DNA of 59,566 bases from a virus. Made by a program: the position numbers and the translations under genes. Under the pieces are notes generated by a model. The model was given only the letters and a program-made list of their open reading frames with translations, was not told the DNA's origin and did not search any database. The stretch covers positions 1 through 59,566 of the IMG/VR virus record IMGVR_UViG_3300046796_000573, one strand, 5' to 3'. Positions 49,087 through 57,651 of the stretch are shown one piece after another; position 1 is the first letter of the stretch, and every line of letters begins with the position of its first letter.

Positions 49087-49920
49087 ATGGCTAAGGCGAA
49101 GCGCAAGCCGCACGTGAGCGGCGAGGTGGAGCTGGTGGAGCTGGCAACGGTGCGGCCCAACGGGTGGAACCCCAACGAGTGCGACGCGCACACGCTGGCG
49201 TCGATCGAGCGCGGCTTCACCGAGGAGGGCTGGCTGAAGTCCCACGCGCTGACGATCTGGCGCACCGACGAGAAGGGCGTGGAGAAGCGCCTGATCATCG
49301 ACGGCGAGCACCGGTGGGAGGTGGGCACGCGCCTCGACATGAAGCACGGCCCGGGCATGTTCATCGACGGCATCACCGAGGCGCAGGCCAAGGCGCTGAC
49401 CATCAAGCTGGACAAGCGGCGCGGCGCGTTCCTCGCCGACCCGCTCGCCGCACTGCTCGCCGAGCTGCGCGCCACGTTGAACAGCGACGACCTGGCGCAG
49501 GAGCTGGGCTTCGCGCCGGAGGAGCTGCTCAAGGCGCTGCCCAGCCCGGAGAACCTTGCCGACGGCAGCGCGTTCCCACCGAAGCCGCCGGCACCAGGGC
49601 CGAACAACGTGAACCCAACGCAGGGCGCGGGCAGCCCGTACACGCGCGTGGTGCAGCTGTACCTGTCGATCGACGACCACGCCGCGTACCACGGCACGTA
49701 CGGCGGCGCGTACCTGGGGTTCCCGGAGTTCTTCTGCGGCGTGGACATGCGCGACGGCGACGCGATCCTGTTCGACCCGCACGCGTGGCACGCCGTGACC
49801 GACTTCGAGGACAAGGGCGACGACGCGGAGCGGATCAGCGTCGTGTACTACCTGCGCTCGAGGATCGACCAGTGCCAGACACCGGAGCTCGAGCTCCAGA
49901 GAGCGCAGGCTGCACGATGA
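49087..49920 (+). CDS. ParB-like domain fused to C-terminal part of a TET/JBP-like 2OG-Fe(II) oxygenase
   Basis: 277 residues, AAGGAG before ATG. Residues 15-115 form a ParB/Srx-like domain with 'LIIDGEHRWEVG' (69-80). Residues 186-193 (TRVVQLYL) resemble the conserved strand of phage ParB-like proteins. From about 203 the sequence changes to a pattern of TET/JBP-type phage oxygenases: 'GTYGGAYLGFPEF', 'GVDMRDGDAILFDPHAWHAV' with His235, and 'ERISVVYYLR' with Arg249. The upstream HxD iron motif is missing. An in-frame deletion joining two neighbouring genes is the simplest explanation. Confidence 0.6.
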   Translation: MAKAKRKPHVSGEVELVELATVRPNGWNPNECDAHTLASIERGFTEEGWLKSHALTIWRTDEKGVEKRLIIDGEHRWEVGTRLDMKHGPGMFIDGITEAQAKALTIKLDKRRGAFLADPLAALLAELRATLNSDDLAQELGFAPEELLKALPSPENLADGSAFPPKPPAPGPNNVNPTQGAGSPYTRVVQLYLSIDDHAAYHGTYGGAYLGFPEFFCGVDMRDGDAILFDPHAWHAVTDFEDKGDDAERISVVYYLRSRIDQCQTPELELQRAQAAR

Positions 49921-50705
49921 TCGTCATCCCCTCACACCGTAGATGCGATTCGCTGGCGGCCATCGCCCTGGCGTGGCTCGCGTCTACCGACGTCCCGCTG
50001 AGCGAGGTGGTGGTCGTCGTCAGCGACGAGGCCGATCGCGCCGAGTACAGCGCCCGCCTGCCGGTGCGCGTGGTGCTGCCGCCGCAACGCCAAAGCACCG
50101 GGCTGACCGACAAGCTGAACGCCATCCACTACGGCATGGGCGACCGCGAGCTGGTGCTGCTCGAGGACGACATCGTTGTGTGCGGCGACGATCGCAAACC
50201 AATCACCAAGCTTCAGCGCGTGCTGGACGAGGGCGCCGAAGCGATTGCCGGCGGTGGGCTTTGGGGAGTCGCCAGCTCGTCCAACCCATTCTTCTACGGG
50301 CGGCCAGGTGCGGGCTTCCGCTTCATCGCCGGGTTCATCTGGGGCTCCCGCGGCAACGCCGATCCCGAGCTCGCATGCACGGTGCCGGTGAAGGCCGACT
50401 ACGAGCGCACCTGCCGCTACTATCGGCGGTTCGGGACGCTGCACAGGGTGGGCGGTGTGGGGGCCAAGGCCAAGGCCAGCTACGCGCTCGCCGGCGGCAT
50501 CCAAGCAAACCACACACACGAGGCCCGCCAGGTGCTGGAACGGCAGGCCGTGCTCGATCTCTGCCAGGCGTTCCCGCACTGGCTGGCGCCCAACGAGCAA
50601 CGCAAGAGCGGGTTCCCCGAGCTGCGGCTGCTCAAGGCACCGGCGAGCGCACCGGCGTATCCGCCTGCACCGTTGGAGGCTTGGCCGTGCGGCTGGCTGC
50701 TCTAG
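49917..50705 (+). CDS. TAGT-like glycosyltransferase (GT-A fold), DNA base modification
   Basis: 262 residues, ATGA overlap. It starts with MIVIPSHRR and a Rossmann-like strand (VVVVVSDEADR), followed by 'GLTDKLNAIHYGMGDRELV' and an acidic metal motif LLEDDI (81-86, EDD 83-85). The pattern resembles TET/JBP-associated glycosyltransferases of phages, which attach sugars to hydroxymethylated bases. Its neighbours (oxygenase-like, kinase, nucleotidyltransferase) support this. A different sugar acceptor cannot be excluded. Confidence 0.65.
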   Translation: MIVIPSHRRCDSLAAIALAWLASTDVPLSEVVVVVSDEADRAEYSARLPVRVVLPPQRQSTGLTDKLNAIHYGMGDRELVLLEDDIVVCGDDRKPITKLQRVLDEGAEAIAGGGLWGVASSSNPFFYGRPGAGFRFIAGFIWGSRGNADPELACTVPVKADYERTCRYYRRFGTLHRVGGVGAKAKASYALAGGIQANHTHEARQVLERQAVLDLCQAFPHWLAPNEQRKSGFPELRLLKAPASAPAYPPAPLEAWPCGWLL

Positions 50706-51418
50706 GGCACAGCGGCTCCAGCGTGCGCAAGGTCGGCCCGCTGGTGGTGAAGACGGGCCCGCTGCGCATGCTCGAAGGCGTGGCGAAGCAGCGGGCGAAC
50801 CCCAGCGTGCGGCTGCCGTCCGTGCCTGTGGTGGCAGCGTGGGCGATGGGCGATCGCGGCGTGGTGGTGATGCGCCACCAGGCTGGCCTCGCCGCCGTCG
50901 AACGCGTGGACGTGGCGCGCACCGCAGCGCACGCCGCGATCGCCTACGTGCGTAGCAACGTGCTGCCCGGCAGCGTGTCGGCGTGGCGCCTGGCCGAGCG
51001 CCTGGTGGACACCGTGAAGACCTGGCGCGCCAAGTCGGTGGCAAAGGCGCTCGCCACGCTGAGCCTGCCCGCGGGCCGCTGCCACGGCGACCTGACGCTC
51101 TCGAACATCATCGTGGAGGGCTCGCGCGCCCACGTGCTGGACTTCGCGTCGCTGCCCATCGAGAGCCCAGCGATCGACGCGTGCAAGCTGCTCCAGGACG
51201 CGGTGCACGGGTGGGCGCTGCGCATCGCACCGCGGATCGCCGACGAGCGCGCGCTGAACGCCGCGTGCGAGGTGCTGCTGCCGGCGCTCCAGCGCCTGCC
51301 GGGCTACAGCACCTGGGGCGACGTGCTGATGGCGTGGACGCTGCTGCGTGCGTGGCCGTATGCATCGCCCGAGCTGCGGGAGTGGATCGAACGGGAGGTG
51401 GACGCGTGCATGTTCTGA
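50687..51418 (+). CDS. APH-type kinase of the modification cassette
   Basis: 243 residues from GTG, overlapping the glycosyltransferase gene by 19 bp, with GGAGG upstream. The kinase loop 'RCHGDLTLSNIIVEG' (131-145; His133, Asp135, Asn140) and the metal site 'HVLDFASL' (Asp152) are those of aminoglycoside phosphotransferase-like kinases. The N-terminal lobe is short. It could phosphorylate a sugar precursor or the modified base. Substrate unknown. Confidence 0.7.
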   Translation: MRLAALGHSGSSVRKVGPLVVKTGPLRMLEGVAKQRANPSVRLPSVPVVAAWAMGDRGVVVMRHQAGLAAVERVDVARTAAHAAIAYVRSNVLPGSVSAWRLAERLVDTVKTWRAKSVAKALATLSLPAGRCHGDLTLSNIIVEGSRAHVLDFASLPIESPAIDACKLLQDAVHGWALRIAPRIADERALNAACEVLLPALQRLPGYSTWGDVLMAWTLLRAWPYASPELREWIEREVDACMF

Positions 51419-52089
51419 TCGTCACGGCAGCGGGCACGTCGGACAGGTTCGGCGGCGAGACGAAATGGGCCCTGCGCGACCCGCGCACCGGTCACTCGCT
51501 GCTGCACTGCGCAGTGGACGGCGTGAAGGGCTGGGACCGCCTGGTGGTGGCCGTGCGCCGGCACCCGAAGGAGCACCCGGCCGAGGACTGGGCCGTGCGC
51601 GAGCTGGGCATGATGGGCGCCGACGTGGTGAAGGTGGGCGAGACGGCCAGCCACGCGGAGACGGCGCAGAAGACCATCGCCCTGGCCTGCCGCCCGGACG
51701 ACGTGGTGACCATCCGCGACGCGGACAACCGCGTGGACCTGCACCTGCGCAGCTGCAACGCCATCGGCGTGTACGTGCCGAAGAGCGGCCGCGACCGCCT
51801 CCGCACCGACGCGAAGGGCAAAGCGGGCGTCCGCCGCAGCAAGAACCGCGTGACGAACATCTTCGAGCGGCGCGGCAACGCCGACGCGTGCTTCAGCGTT
51901 GGGTGCATCACGTTCGCCAGCGCAGAGCAGGCCCGCGTCCTCCTGGACGACGGCGTGGCGCGCATCAGCACGGGCATCCAGCGGCTCATCGACCGCGGCG
52001 AGCAGGTGGCCGCCATCGAGAGCAAGGCGTTCGACGACTGGGGCACACGCGCCGCGTGGGAGCGGTACGTGGCAGAATCGAAGGCGTGA
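51406..52089 (+). CDS. Sugar/alditol nucleotidyltransferase-like enzyme
   Basis: 227 residues from GTG, overlapping the kinase gene by 13 bp, with GGGAGG upstream. The first residues, 'MHVLIVTAAGTSDRFGGETK', match the NTP-transferase loop (Gly10, Arg14, Lys20), and 'VVTIRDADNRVD' supplies the acidic metal site. Such enzymes make NDP-activated sugars or alditols. Together with the kinase and glycosyltransferase it could supply the activated group for DNA modification. GTGA overlap with the next gene. Confidence 0.65.
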   Translation: MHVLIVTAAGTSDRFGGETKWALRDPRTGHSLLHCAVDGVKGWDRLVVAVRRHPKEHPAEDWAVRELGMMGADVVKVGETASHAETAQKTIALACRPDDVVTIRDADNRVDLHLRSCNAIGVYVPKSGRDRLRTDAKGKAGVRRSKNRVTNIFERRGNADACFSVGCITFASAEQARVLLDDGVARISTGIQRLIDRGEQVAAIESKAFDDWGTRAAWERYVAESKA

Positions 52090-52307
52090 GCAAGCTGGCC
52101 GAAACACCGCCCTGGATCGCGCTCGAGCGGGACGCAGCGCATGCTGGGGCACGTGGCGAGATCGAGCGGTCGGGCATCTTGATGTGGGCCGCGTGGCGCT
52201 CGCGCAAGACGTGTCGGTGCCTGATCCCCGAGCGGCCCGGGCAGCCGTTCGCGGTGGTGCACCGGGCCTGCCCCGTCCACCCGTTGCCCGTGCGGATGCT
52301 GACGTGA
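52086..52307 (+). CDS. Small protein between the modification and packaging genes
   Basis: 73 residues from GTG, coupled on both sides by GTGA. 'ILMWAAWRSRKTCRCLIPER' is basic with CRC and a later Cys/His pair. Function unknown. Confidence 0.55.
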   Translation: MSKLAETPPWIALERDAAHAGARGEIERSGILMWAAWRSRKTCRCLIPERPGQPFAVVHRACPVHPLPVRMLT

Positions 52308-53260
52308 GCAAGCCAGGCGAGAAGTTCCCCGGCCTCGACGCCATCCGCGCCAGGGCTGCGCGCCCAGCCAGCGAGAAGAAGCGCGGTGGCAAGGCGCCCA
52401 GGCCGTACACCGCGGAGGAGCTCGCCGCTCTGCCGCCCAGCGTGCGCAAGCGCGTGCTCGCCCGCAGCACGCCCACCATGACCAAGGACGGCGTCGTCCA
52501 CGTGGGCCGCCCCAGCAAGCTCACGGAGGAGCTCATCGCCGAGGTGGTGAAGGGCATGGTCAGCGGTGCACCCGTCCAGATCGTTGCCGGTGCGCACGGC
52601 GTCAACCGCGACACGTGCAACGAGTGGCTCCGGCACGGCCAGCACCCCGAGTACGCCGGCACCCTGGAGCAGAAGTTTGCGGTCGCCGTCGCCCGGGCGC
52701 GTGACGAAGCGCTCTATGGGATGGCAGCTCGCGTCCGCACCGGTAGCCGAGGATGGCAGGGGAGCGCCTGGCTGCTGGAGCGGCTGGAGCGGGACACCTT
52801 CAAGCCGCCCACGTCGCGGCAGGAGATCTCCGGGCCGGGTGGCGGCAGCATCCAGATCACCCCGATGACCTGCACCCTGCCCGCCGAGGTGGGAGCGGAT
52901 GGCCGTGTGCTCGAGCTCGCGGCGACGTCGGTGGCTGCCGGCGTCAACGGGCTGGGCCTGGTGCAGGGGGACGCTCTGCCGAGCGGAGAGCCAGAAGCCG
53001 CGCGCGAGGGGGCCCCCAGCAACGGAGCGGACCACGGATCGCTCGGAGATCGCAAGGCGACCGCCTCGAATGGGGGCTTGACAGGTTTTGCCTACACCAA
53101 CGGCCACGGCACCAACGGCACGTCCGCGTACACGGCGCCCGAGCACCCGCTGTGCCCCAGCTGCGGGCTGCCCATCGAGGAGCGCCCGCTGCACCTGGTG
53201 GACGGCGTGGCCCACCACCTTGGGGGCTGCCCCGACCCGCCCACCAGCAACGAGGAGTGA
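52304..53260 (+). CDS. terS: Terminase small subunit (probable)
   Basis: 318 residues. 'GRPSKLTEELIAEVVKGMVS' followed by 'GAPVQIVAGAHGVNRDTCNE' and 'WLRHGQ' (about 68-112) is the helix-turn-helix of terminase small subunits, which recognise the packaging site. The C-terminal half is long and Gly/Ala-rich and ends in a possible zinc ribbon (CPSCGLPIEERP ... HHLGGC). It lies just upstream of the large subunit. The tail is unusual for a TerS. Confidence 0.65.
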   Translation: MSKPGEKFPGLDAIRARAARPASEKKRGGKAPRPYTAEELAALPPSVRKRVLARSTPTMTKDGVVHVGRPSKLTEELIAEVVKGMVSGAPVQIVAGAHGVNRDTCNEWLRHGQHPEYAGTLEQKFAVAVARARDEALYGMAARVRTGSRGWQGSAWLLERLERDTFKPPTSRQEISGPGGGSIQITPMTCTLPAEVGADGRVLELAATSVAAGVNGLGLVQGDALPSGEPEAAREGAPSNGADHGSLGDRKATASNGGLTGFAYTNGHGTNGTSAYTAPEHPLCPSCGLPIEERPLHLVDGVAHHLGGCPDPPTSNEE

Positions 53261-53264
53261 CCCC

Positions 53265-53528
53265 ATGATCTGCCGCGCCGTGCACCACCTTCAGGACCAC
53301 TGCATCGTCGTGGATGCGGTGCTCGATCGCGACGCCAAGCCTGGCGACCGCTTCCAGGACCCGCGCGGCAACGTGTGGACGGTGCGCGCCTTCGAGGAGG
53401 ACACGCGCGTCCGCGACCGGAAGGGCGACCGGGCAGGTATGGCCCTGGAGGAGCACCACCGGCAGCACCTCACCGGGCAGGAGGGCCCACGCAAGGGCGA
53501 CCTCCTGGTGTGGCTGCCGCAGGCGTAG
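53265..53528 (+). CDS. Small protein in the packaging region
   Basis: 87 residues with GAGG upstream of ATG. It is beta-like ('KPGDRFQDPRGNVWTVRAFE') with a basic end. It resembles small SH3-like accessory proteins in size but was not identified. Confidence 0.6.
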   Translation: MICRAVHHLQDHCIVVDAVLDRDAKPGDRFQDPRGNVWTVRAFEEDTRVRDRKGDRAGMALEEHHRQHLTGQEGPRKGDLLVWLPQA

Positions 53529-53620
53529 GATGGGTGGTCCGTAGCTCGAGCTCAATTCGGGACAGCTCGTTCAGGAACGCCCGGCTCCGTGGCGTGCGGA
53601 CACGGGCCCCATGGTGGGTG

Positions 53621-53626
53621 TAGGCT
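53621..53626 (+). promoter_or_regulatory. Start-proximal -10-like box (TAGGCT)
   Basis: TAGGCT lies 7 nt before the ATG at 53634, at the end of a 105-bp gap with no other recognised element. Confidence 0.5.
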
Positions 53627-53633
53627 CCCGGGC

Positions 53634-54002
53634 ATGGCAGCTCCGTGGAGACTCATCGGCCAGGCAGACGGCGCAGGCGGCAACCTCGGCGGCGAAAACT
53701 CGCCGAACACCACGCCACCCGTGGCCTCGCGCATCCACGCGATCTCCGCCAAGGAGCAGGGCCAGGGCGTCAGCGGGTTCCTGGCCATGTGCCTCGATGG
53801 CACCTCGCAGCAGATCACGCTCTGGTCGCGCGAGACGCGCACCGGGCTGTGGATTCAGCTGCACGCCACCGCAACGGCCACGCTCTACACCGGCGGCCCG
53901 GCGGTCAAGACGGCCCTGTTCGACGTGCGCGGCCACGACATCTTCGCGCGCCTCGAGACGAACACCGGCAACGTCAAGCGCATCGCGTGGTGCCTGGTCT
54001 GA
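53634..54002 (+). CDS. Small beta-rich protein
   Basis: 122 residues. 'WRLIGQADGAGGNLGGENSP' begins the protein; then alternating polar/hydrophobic strands ('QITLWSRETRTGLWIQLHAT') suggest a beta sandwich, as in small virion proteins. It lies between terS and terL in its own short unit. Function unknown. Confidence 0.6.
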   Translation: MAAPWRLIGQADGAGGNLGGENSPNTTPPVASRIHAISAKEQGQGVSGFLAMCLDGTSQQITLWSRETRTGLWIQLHATATATLYTGGPAVKTALFDVRGHDIFARLETNTGNVKRIAWCLV

Positions 54003-54007
54003 CGCTC

Positions 54008-54238
54008 GTGGTCGCGCGGCTGCTCATCGCGGTGCTGCTGCTGGCCGTGTCCGTGGGGCTGCTGGTGTTCACGCTGCGCATCGGTGTCGAGCCTCGAGCG
54101 GCGACACGCGTCGCCCGTCGACGAGCGACGTCGCCCAGGTCCTCGCGCAACGTGGGCACGCCCTACCGCAGGCCCGGGCGCAAGGAGCCACCGCCACCGC
54201 CGGCGGACATGGGCCCACCCAAGCGCGTGCGCTGCTGA
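54008..54238 (+). CDS. Single-helix membrane protein
   Basis: 76 residues from GTG. One hydrophobic helix at residues 4-24 (RLLIAVLLLAVSVGLLVF) is followed by an Arg/Pro-rich cytoplasm-like tail (RKEPPPPPADMGPP). The start shares no Shine-Dalgarno sequence. Role unknown. Confidence 0.55.
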   Translation: MVARLLIAVLLLAVSVGLLVFTLRIGVEPRAATRVARRRATSPRSSRNVGTPYRRPGRKEPPPPPADMGPPKRVRC

Positions 54239-54492
54239 TGCACGAGCCGCGCAAGAGCACGGGCGAGATCCCCCTGCACGCGGACATCGTGCGGGACGCG
54301 CTCCACCGCCTGCGCCAGGTGCCAGGCAAGCGGGCCGGCGACCTGTTCCAGGAGGGCTGCGTCGTGATGGCGCTCGCCGACGAGGCAGGCCGCCAGCCCA
54401 AGGGCGCGCCCGAGCGCAACGTGGCGTACCGCGAGCTGCTGGAGTTCCAGCGCAAGGCGCTCGCCTTCCTGGCCCAGCCCGAACCGGAGTAG
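54238..54492 (+). CDS. Small helical protein before terL
   Basis: 84 residues, TGATG overlap with the membrane-protein gene. 'HADIVRDALHRLRQVPGKRA' and 'YRELLEFQRKALAFLAQPEP' are helical. Position directly before terL could fit a packaging accessory. No family recognised. Confidence 0.55.
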   Translation: MHEPRKSTGEIPLHADIVRDALHRLRQVPGKRAGDLFQEGCVVMALADEAGRQPKGAPERNVAYRELLEFQRKALAFLAQPEPE

Positions 54493-54503
54493 GCTCGAGG
54501 GCG

Positions 54504-54554
54504 ACGGCGGCGCGGTGCACTGACCTAGCGGTGCGCCAAACGCTGCGCCGCCGT
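54504..54554 (+). promoter_or_regulatory. Long hairpin just upstream of terL
   Basis: A 14-bp stem (54504-54517 with 54541-54554; ten perfect GC-rich pairs at the base) encloses 23 nt. It ends 14 nt before the terL ATG. It could be a terminator, a translation-controlling leader or part of the packaging site. Confidence 0.45.
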
Positions 54555-54568
54555 TGCTATCCCCACCC

Positions 54569-56005
54569 ATGGCCGACGGCAGCACCTGGACACCCAAGGC
54601 GGGGCCGCAGACCGTCTTCCTGGCGTGCGGCGCCTTCGAGGCGTGCACCGGTGGCATCGTCGGCGGTGGCAAGACCACCAGCCTGCTGGTCGGCGCGCTG
54701 CGCCACGTGCACCGGCCCGGCTACGCGGCGCTGATCCTGCGGCGCCACTACACCGAGCTGACCAAGGCCGACGGCCTGCTCGAGCGCGCGTGGAACCTGT
54801 ACCCGCGGTGCGGTGGCCTGCCCGCCAACGGCGGCCTCACGTGGGTGTGGCCCAGCGGCGCGCGCATCGACCTGGCGGGCATGGACGCCGAGACGGACAG
54901 GTTCAAGTTCGACGGCAGCGCCTACCAGTACGTGGCGTTCGACGAGCTCCAGACCTTCGCGCTCATCCAGTACACGTACCTGGCCAGCCGCATGCGGCAG
55001 AACGACCGCATCCTCGCCAGCGGGCCGCCCATCCCGCTGCGCCTGCGCTCGACGGCCACGCCCGGCGGCATCGGTCACGATTGGGTGGTCGCGCGCTTCG
55101 GTCCGTGGATCAGGCTGCACGATCCGGAGTACGACGGCCCGCGCGCGCAGCCTGGCGCGTGGCTGCACTATCGGATCGACCCCACCACCGAGGGCGAGGT
55201 GCTGTGCGGCGCCGACCACCCCGAGGCGATGAGCCGGTGCTTCATCCCCACGGTGATGCTCGAGTACGTCGGCGCGGAGTACCGGCGCGCGCTCACCCTG
55301 CTGGACCCGGTCACGCGGGCGCAGCGCTTGTACGGCGACTGGCTGGTGCGCCCAGGCGCTGGGCTCATGTTCCAGCGTGCGTGGTTCACCCGCGAGCGCG
55401 GGCAGCTGCTGGACCGCATGCCGCACCCGGCCGACGTGCTGTTCCGCGTGCGCGCCTACGACTTGGCAGCCACGCCCAAGAAGACGAACGAGCAGCGCGC
55501 CGCCACCGTGGCCCTGCGGATGGCGGTGCTGCGCAGTCGCCTGCTGGTGGTGGAGCACGTGCGCCGCCTGTGGGGCAGGCCGCACGAGGTGGAGCAGATG
55601 ATGAAGGAGCTGGCCGTGAGCGACGACGCGTTCCACGGCGGGCCGGTGCTCGTGTCCTTCCCCATCGACCCGGGGCAGAGCGGCATCGCCCAGCGCGACC
55701 AGCTGGCCAAGGTGCTCGAGGGGCACAGCTGGCGCGCCACGCCCGAGACCGGCGACAAGGTGGACCGCGCCAAGCCGCCCAGCGCCAGCGCCGAGGGCAA
55801 GCGCCTAGCGATCGTGAAGGGCGACTGGAACGAGGAGTTTCTGCGCGAGGCGCACGACTTCCCCATCGGCAAGCTCAAGGACCAGATCGACGCGCTGAGC
55901 CGCGCGCACCGCGAGTGCACCCGTGGCGGTGGTGCTGCGACGGCGCGGGCCGGTGGCGGCGACGGCAAGCGCGTGAGCATGCATCGGCCCGGTGGCGGCT
56001 TCTGA
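54569..56005 (+). CDS. terL: Terminase large subunit
   Basis: 478 residues; ATG is preferred over an upstream TTG in the hairpin. Walker A 'GIVGGGKTT' (29-37), Walker B 'YVAFDEL' (121-127) and the coupling motif 'STATPGG' identify the packaging ATPase. The C-terminal nuclease starts with 'VRAYDLAAT' (about 296-304). A KDQIDALSRA block near the end is typical of TerL. It cuts concatemers and drives DNA into the head. It is followed by the portal gene. Confidence 0.85.
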   Translation: MADGSTWTPKAGPQTVFLACGAFEACTGGIVGGGKTTSLLVGALRHVHRPGYAALILRRHYTELTKADGLLERAWNLYPRCGGLPANGGLTWVWPSGARIDLAGMDAETDRFKFDGSAYQYVAFDELQTFALIQYTYLASRMRQNDRILASGPPIPLRLRSTATPGGIGHDWVVARFGPWIRLHDPEYDGPRAQPGAWLHYRIDPTTEGEVLCGADHPEAMSRCFIPTVMLEYVGAEYRRALTLLDPVTRAQRLYGDWLVRPGAGLMFQRAWFTRERGQLLDRMPHPADVLFRVRAYDLAATPKKTNEQRAATVALRMAVLRSRLLVVEHVRRLWGRPHEVEQMMKELAVSDDAFHGGPVLVSFPIDPGQSGIAQRDQLAKVLEGHSWRATPETGDKVDRAKPPSASAEGKRLAIVKGDWNEEFLREAHDFPIGKLKDQIDALSRAHRECTRGGGAATARAGGGDGKRVSMHRPGGGF

Positions 56006-56022
56006 TACGGTGGTGGCGAACC

Positions 56023-56051
56023 TTGCGCCGCCTGGGGGCGCGCGGAACCAT
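56023..56051 (+). promoter_or_regulatory. Candidate promoter TTGCGC-N17-AACCAT before the portal gene
   Basis: TTGCGC (56023-56028) and AACCAT (56046-56051) have a 17-nt spacer, and the -10 ends 7 nt before the portal ATG. The same CCTTGC context occurs at 59292. Confidence 0.5.
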
Positions 56052-56058
56052 CCACCCC

Positions 56059-57651
56059 ATGGCGCTTCCCGACCTTGTTGCAGCAGCCAAGCCCAGCCGG
56101 TCGCTCAGCGCCGACGTCTATCCGCGCACCGTGCAGCTGCGCTCCCTGTGGCGCCGCTACTACGGGCACGGGCTGGACCTGATCGCGATCGAGCAGGCCA
56201 CCAAGAGCGCCGAGGTGGGGCTGATGGCGGACATCACCGACCTGGAGAGCGAGAGCCGGGGCATCGACCCGAACATGGCCAGCGCGATGAGCAAGCGCGC
56301 CGGCATCCTCGCTCGCGCGCCGGCCAACCTGGTGCCCGCACGCGGTCCCGACGTGGACAAGGCCAAGGCGGCGCTCGCCGTCGAGGCGATGCACGCGGCG
56401 CTGGCCAAGATCCCCTACCTGCGGCTGCGCCTGCGGAGCCTGGCGTGGGCGCTGTTCTACGGACGTGGCGCGCTCGAGCTGCACTGGGAACCGCTGGCCG
56501 TGCCGCTGGGCACCGCGCCGTTCCAGCTGAAGTGGCTGCCCACCGAGGTGCGCCCCATCCCGAAGCGCAACCTGTCGTTCGGCACGCAGCGCGAGCTGCG
56601 CCTGGTGGACCCGAACTACCTGCAAGGCATGTTCGCCAACGACGGCGTCGCCCTCGACGACTACCCGGCCAAGTTCCTCACGTGGCTGCCGGAGCTGTTC
56701 GGCGAGCTGCCCGAGCGCGAGGGCCTGGGCCCGCCGTGCATGTACTGGAGCTTCTTCAAGCGCTTCGACTGGCGCATGCGGATGAAGCTGACCGAGCTGG
56801 TGGGCATCCCCTGGCGCATCGTCACGGCGAAGGGTGGCGCGGAGGCGAACGTCAGCCCCGACCAGCTGAAGGCCGCCTTCAACGCGGCGAGCGCGCTGGG
56901 CGCCGAGACGACGGCGCAGTTCGACCCGGGCATCGAGCTCGACGTGGAGTTCCCTGGCGAGAACACGGGCGCGCTGTTCCACATGAACAGCGAGGACATC
57001 GACAAGCAGATCAACAAGCTGATCCTCTGGACCAGCGGCACCATGGACGCGTCGCCCACCGGCCTGGGCAGCAGCACCACCACGGAGCTGCGGAACGAGC
57101 AGCTGTCCATGCACCAGGGCGATTGCGAAGAGTTCGCCGAGGTGCTGACGCACCAGCTGATCACCTACCTGGCCCTGGTCAATTGGGGGCCCGAGGCCAC
57201 GGCGCTGTACAAGCCGAAGCTCGAGCTCGACGCGCAGAAGCCGCGCGACCGGAAGACCGAGCTCGACATCGTCGGCAAGGCGGTGAGCATGGGCGTCAAG
57301 GTGGCCGTGGACGAGGCGCGATCGATCGCTGGCCTGCGCGCGCCGGAGGAGGACGAGGAGGTGATCCAGCGCGCCGCGCCGGTGGCAGGTGCGCCGGGCG
57401 ATCTGTCGCAGCCCACCGGCCAGAAGGACGACGGCACCACGGACGACGCCGCCGACGACCCCACCGCGCCAGGCAACGACCCCGAGGAGGACACCGTGCA
57501 GGCGGCGCGCATGGCGCTCGACGACGACGAGCACGTGGACCTAGTCCAGCACCTGATGGCCGCGGAGGGCTGCGACCGCCCGCGCGCCGAGCGCATCGCC
57601 GGGCACGTGCAGGCCCAGCTGGACGCGCGCGGTCTCGCCGACGGGCGATGA
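56059..57651 (+). CDS. Portal protein (DUF935, Mu gp29-like)
   Basis: 530 residues. The DUF935 pattern is clear: 'SEVGLMADITDLESESRGID'-type block (about 54-73, beginning SAEVGLMAD), a central 'PFQLKWLPTEVRPIPKRNL', and 'LTELVGIPWRIV' with the 'ILWTSGTMDASPTGLGSS' stretch near residue 330. The portal forms the ring through which DNA enters and leaves the head. It has an acidic disordered C-terminus and an ATGA overlap with the MuF gene. Confidence 0.85.
   Translation: MALPDLVAAAKPSRSLSADVYPRTVQLRSLWRRYYGHGLDLIAIEQATKSAEVGLMADITDLESESRGIDPNMASAMSKRAGILARAPANLVPARGPDVDKAKAALAVEAMHAALAKIPYLRLRLRSLAWALFYGRGALELHWEPLAVPLGTAPFQLKWLPTEVRPIPKRNLSFGTQRELRLVDPNYLQGMFANDGVALDDYPAKFLTWLPELFGELPEREGLGPPCMYWSFFKRFDWRMRMKLTELVGIPWRIVTAKGGAEANVSPDQLKAAFNAASALGAETTAQFDPGIELDVEFPGENTGALFHMNSEDIDKQINKLILWTSGTMDASPTGLGSSTTTELRNEQLSMHQGDCEEFAEVLTHQLITYLALVNWGPEATALYKPKLELDAQKPRDRKTELDIVGKAVSMGVKVAVDEARSIAGLRAPEEDEEVIQRAAPVAGAPGDLSQPTGQKDDGTTDDAADDPTAPGNDPEEDTVQAARMALDDDEHVDLVQHLMAAEGCDRPRAERIAGHVQAQLDARGLADGR

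Noticed and set aside
55992-57650. Extended plus-strand frame leading into the MuF gene
   Set aside because: The part before 57648 is an out-of-frame shadow of the portal gene; MNPNGTVDQI with an ATGA overlap is the evident start.
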